A DNA stretch of 7,099 nt from contig CBDVCD010000180.1 in the NCBI GenBank assembly GCA_965372385.1, positions 1 through 7,099 of the forward strand, given 5' to 3'. The DNA is from JASJBU01 sp965372385 (GTDB taxonomy: Bacteria > Pseudomonadota > Gammaproteobacteria > Chromatiales > Chromatiaceae). The notes under the pieces were generated by a model. It saw only the letters and a program-made list of their open reading frames with translations, had not been told where the DNA came from and did no database searches. Both the position numbers and the translations under genes were made by a program. Positions 5,706 to 7,099 of the stretch are shown piece after piece. Numbering within the stretch: position 1 is the first letter of the stretch; each line of letters opens with the position of its first letter.

Positions 5706-5816
5706 GGTGATTAGGTACAAAGCTCAGCAACCGCATTTCCACCCCCATCCTAATCTTCCCCCTCCAGGGGGAAGGAATCAGGCATTGCTGTCTGCTGAGC
5801 TTTGTATCTAATCACC
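5706..5816. mobile_element. 111-bp MITE with 24-bp terminal inverted repeats and 8-bp TSD
   Basis: The ends 5706-5729 (GGTGATTAGGTACAAAGC...) and 5793-5816 are inverted repeats matching at 23 of 24 positions, the exception being a G-U-compatible pair. The element is flanked by perfect 8-bp direct repeats. It is too short to encode anything, so it must have moved with a transposase supplied elsewhere. The centre has an 8-bp hairpin, CTTCCCCC/GGGGGAAG with loop TCCA (5755-5774), giving a nested cruciform. Ends beginning GG with an 8-bp duplication are compatible with IS families such as ISL3 or IS6, but I cannot assign a parent. It is inserted 24 bp upstream of the DUF481 Shine-Dalgarno zone start and so probably affects that gene's expression. 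Confidence 0.85.
5785..5812 (+). promoter_or_regulatory. Possible outward-facing promoter in the right end of the MITE
   Basis: TTGCTG (5785-5790) and TCTAAT (5807-5812, 5 of 6 to consensus) are separated by 16 bases and would start transcripts about 30 bases before the DUF481 ATG. The mirror-image left end reads CCTAAT, a poorer -10, so any promoter activity is biased toward the DUF481 gene. Confidence 0.3.
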
Positions 5817-5824
5817 AAACTTCA
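5817..5824. repeat. Right target-site duplication of the MITE
   Basis: AAACTTCA, the perfect copy of 5698-5705, directly abutting the right terminal inverted repeat. Confidence 0.8.
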
Positions 5825-5848
5825 TGCCTTAGAGGTGATCGGCTAACC

Positions 5849-7000
5849 ATGAAACAACAACCCGGAGTCTTTGGTCCAGTGCGCATGAGCCACGCTGTGC
5901 TTCTTTGCTTGTTGTGCTTTGCCCTTTTCCCACAAGCAGAAGCGGCAGATCCGGCAAGTGACACCAGCAGCACTCAGGCCCCTGCCGATGCCCCTTGGTC
6001 ACCACAATACCCAGCACCGGATGATTTCGATTGGATTCAATTGACTTCGGATGAGTGGTTGAAGGGTGAGCTTAAGGTCCTCTATGAGGACACCTTGGAA
6101 TTCGATAGCGATGAACTGGGATTGCTGGAGTTAGATTGGGAGGATATCAAACAACTGCGGGGCGGCCGGGACTACAGCATCCGGCTCTCCGGTCAGAGGG
6201 AAATGGTAGGGAGAATCGGCCTGTCGGAGGAGATGCTGGTGGTGGTTACGCAAGGCCGCAGAGCGGAGTTCAGTAAAGCTGAGATCGTATCCATAGCACC
6301 TCATGGGAAAAGTGAGAGGAGTTTTTGGGAATCCAAAATCAGCGCGGGTATCGATATGAGCTCTGGAAATAGCGATCGAATCGATTACAATCTCAGGGCC
6401 AATGCGAAACGCCGAACCGCAAAAAACCGCATGCTATTTGACTATCTAGGGAGCTTCTCCAAGACTGAAGACATAGAGACAATCAACAACCACCGTTTGT
6501 CTGGTCAGTACGATATTTTCTCCAGCAAAGACCATTTTTGGCGACCGGCTTGGGGAGAGTATTTTCGAGATCCGTATCAGAATATAGCGCATCGGGTGAC
6601 TCTTGGTGCCGGTATTGGCTACCACTTGATCAAAACACCCAAGACCGAATGGGATGTCTTTGGCGGGCCGGCCTATCAATACACAGAATTCGATTCCGTG
6701 GTAGAGGGGGAGGATATATCCGAGCAGACACCTGCGTTGATTTTGTCCACGGACTACGAAACAGAACTCAGCAAGCGCATCGACCTCATTGCGGGGTATA
6801 AACTACAGCTCGGTAACCAGGCCTCTGGTGGCTATATTCATCACGCCATTTCCACCCTGGAGACAGAGTTGATCGACGATTTCGACCTCGATATCTCCCT
6901 GATTTGGGATCATACCCAGTATCCAACCCCAACAGACGATGGAACGGTACCTGAAAAGGATGATTTCAAACTGATCGTCGGGGTGGGCCTGGATATCTGA
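5849..7000 (+). CDS. DUF481-family outer-membrane beta-barrel protein
   Basis: 383 residues. ATG 5849 is preferred because GAGGTGA lies at 5832-5838; the in-frame ATG at 5885 has no such site. The signal peptide is long, with a hydrophobic core at 14-28 (SHAVLLCLLCFALFP) and cleavage near AEA-AD (32/33), followed by a low-complexity Ala/Pro/Ser linker to ~58. Residues ~60-150 form a small acidic beta-rich module with two related strands sets (WLKGELKVLYEDTLEFDSDE, then MVGRIGLSEEMLVVV). Residues ~160-383 look like a DUF481 barrel: the opening KISAGIDMSSGNSDRIDYNL resembles the family's GxxxxSGN(T/S)D signature, and amphipathic strands alternate to the end (FKLIVGVGLDI). DUF481 (YdiY-like) proteins are outer-membrane barrels of unknown function. 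The final residue is Ile, not the usual Phe/Trp of the barrel signal. It is transcribed away from the TatT gene; any link is unproven. Confidence 0.85.
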   Translation: MKQQPGVFGPVRMSHAVLLCLLCFALFPQAEAADPASDTSSTQAPADAPWSPQYPAPDDFDWIQLTSDEWLKGELKVLYEDTLEFDSDELGLLELDWEDIKQLRGGRDYSIRLSGQREMVGRIGLSEEMLVVVTQGRRAEFSKAEIVSIAPHGKSERSFWESKISAGIDMSSGNSDRIDYNLRANAKRRTAKNRMLFDYLGSFSKTEDIETINNHRLSGQYDIFSSKDHFWRPAWGEYFRDPYQNIAHRVTLGAGIGYHLIKTPKTEWDVFGGPAYQYTEFDSVVEGEDISEQTPALILSTDYETELSKRIDLIAGYKLQLGNQASGGYIHHAISTLETELIDDFDLDISLIWDHTQYPTPTDDGTVPEKDDFKLIVGVGLDI

Positions 7001-7013
7001 TTTTATAACAATT

Positions 7014-7043
7014 GCCCTTATCCGGTTAAAACCGGCGCAGGGT
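7014..7043. terminator. Weak bulged hairpin after the DUF481 gene
   Basis: CCGGT (7022-7026) pairs with ACCGG (7031-7035) around TAAA, and CCCT (7015-7018) with AGGG (7039-7042) below an internal loop. It starts 14 bases after the stop. Only TTATT follows, so Rho-independent termination is possible but weak. Confidence 0.35.
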
Positions 7044-7099
7044 TATTCATCGGTATCAATGGTGGCACCTTTTACTCAGAAACAACCACCTGGTTGCGG

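Noticed and set aside
7044..7099. Possible C-terminal tail of a minus-strand gene entering from the right edge
   Set aside because: Short open stretches exist in two minus-strand frames, but under 20 codons are visible and nothing identifies either as coding.

Overview
The window looks like the chromosome of a free-living or symbiotic Gram-negative gammaproteobacterium. The support is indirect: an outer-membrane DUF481-type barrel, a PEP-CTERM (exosortase-type) tail, a TRAP-type periplasmic binding protein with its TatT lipoprotein partner, a Cfa-type lipid methyltransferase, and REP/MITE-like intergenic palindromes. I cannot name a genus. No rRNA, tRNA, CRISPR array or intact transposase gene is visible.

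Left region (1-2124): the 3' part of a large secreted protein made of leucine-rich repeats, two Ig/PKD-like domains and a C-terminal dockerin-like module with two Ca-binding loops and a Cys-rich tail. It is followed, after a terminator-like hairpin, by a 200-residue secreted protein whose body resembles a cohesin fold and which ends in a PEP-CTERM-like sorting tail. A dockerin-like module next to a cohesin-like module with an envelope-sorting tail suggests a non-cellulosomal adhesive or scaffold pair.

Middle (2125-5600): a 375-bp intergenic region holds a hairpin, a 104-bp REP-like palindrome and a UUCG-loop hairpin. Next come a cyclopropane-fatty-acyl-phospholipid synthase (Cfa) and, 11 bp later with its Shine-Dalgarno overlapping the Cfa stop codon, a DctP-type binding protein of the TatP kind. 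Facing it from the other strand, with 42 bp between the stop codons, is a TatT-family lipoprotein. TatP and TatT are the extracytoplasmic parts of a TPR-associated TRAP transporter (TPAT, described in Treponema pallidum). The membrane subunits (DctQ/DctM) are not in the window. Coupling to a lipid-modifying enzyme makes a fatty-acid-like or lipid ligand an attractive but unproven idea.

Right region (5601-7099): a divergent promoter region in which a complete 111-bp MITE, with 24-bp terminal inverted repeats and an 8-bp target-site duplication, sits between one predicted promoter and the start of a DUF481 outer-membrane protein gene. The last ~100 bp carry a weak hairpin and no supportable gene.
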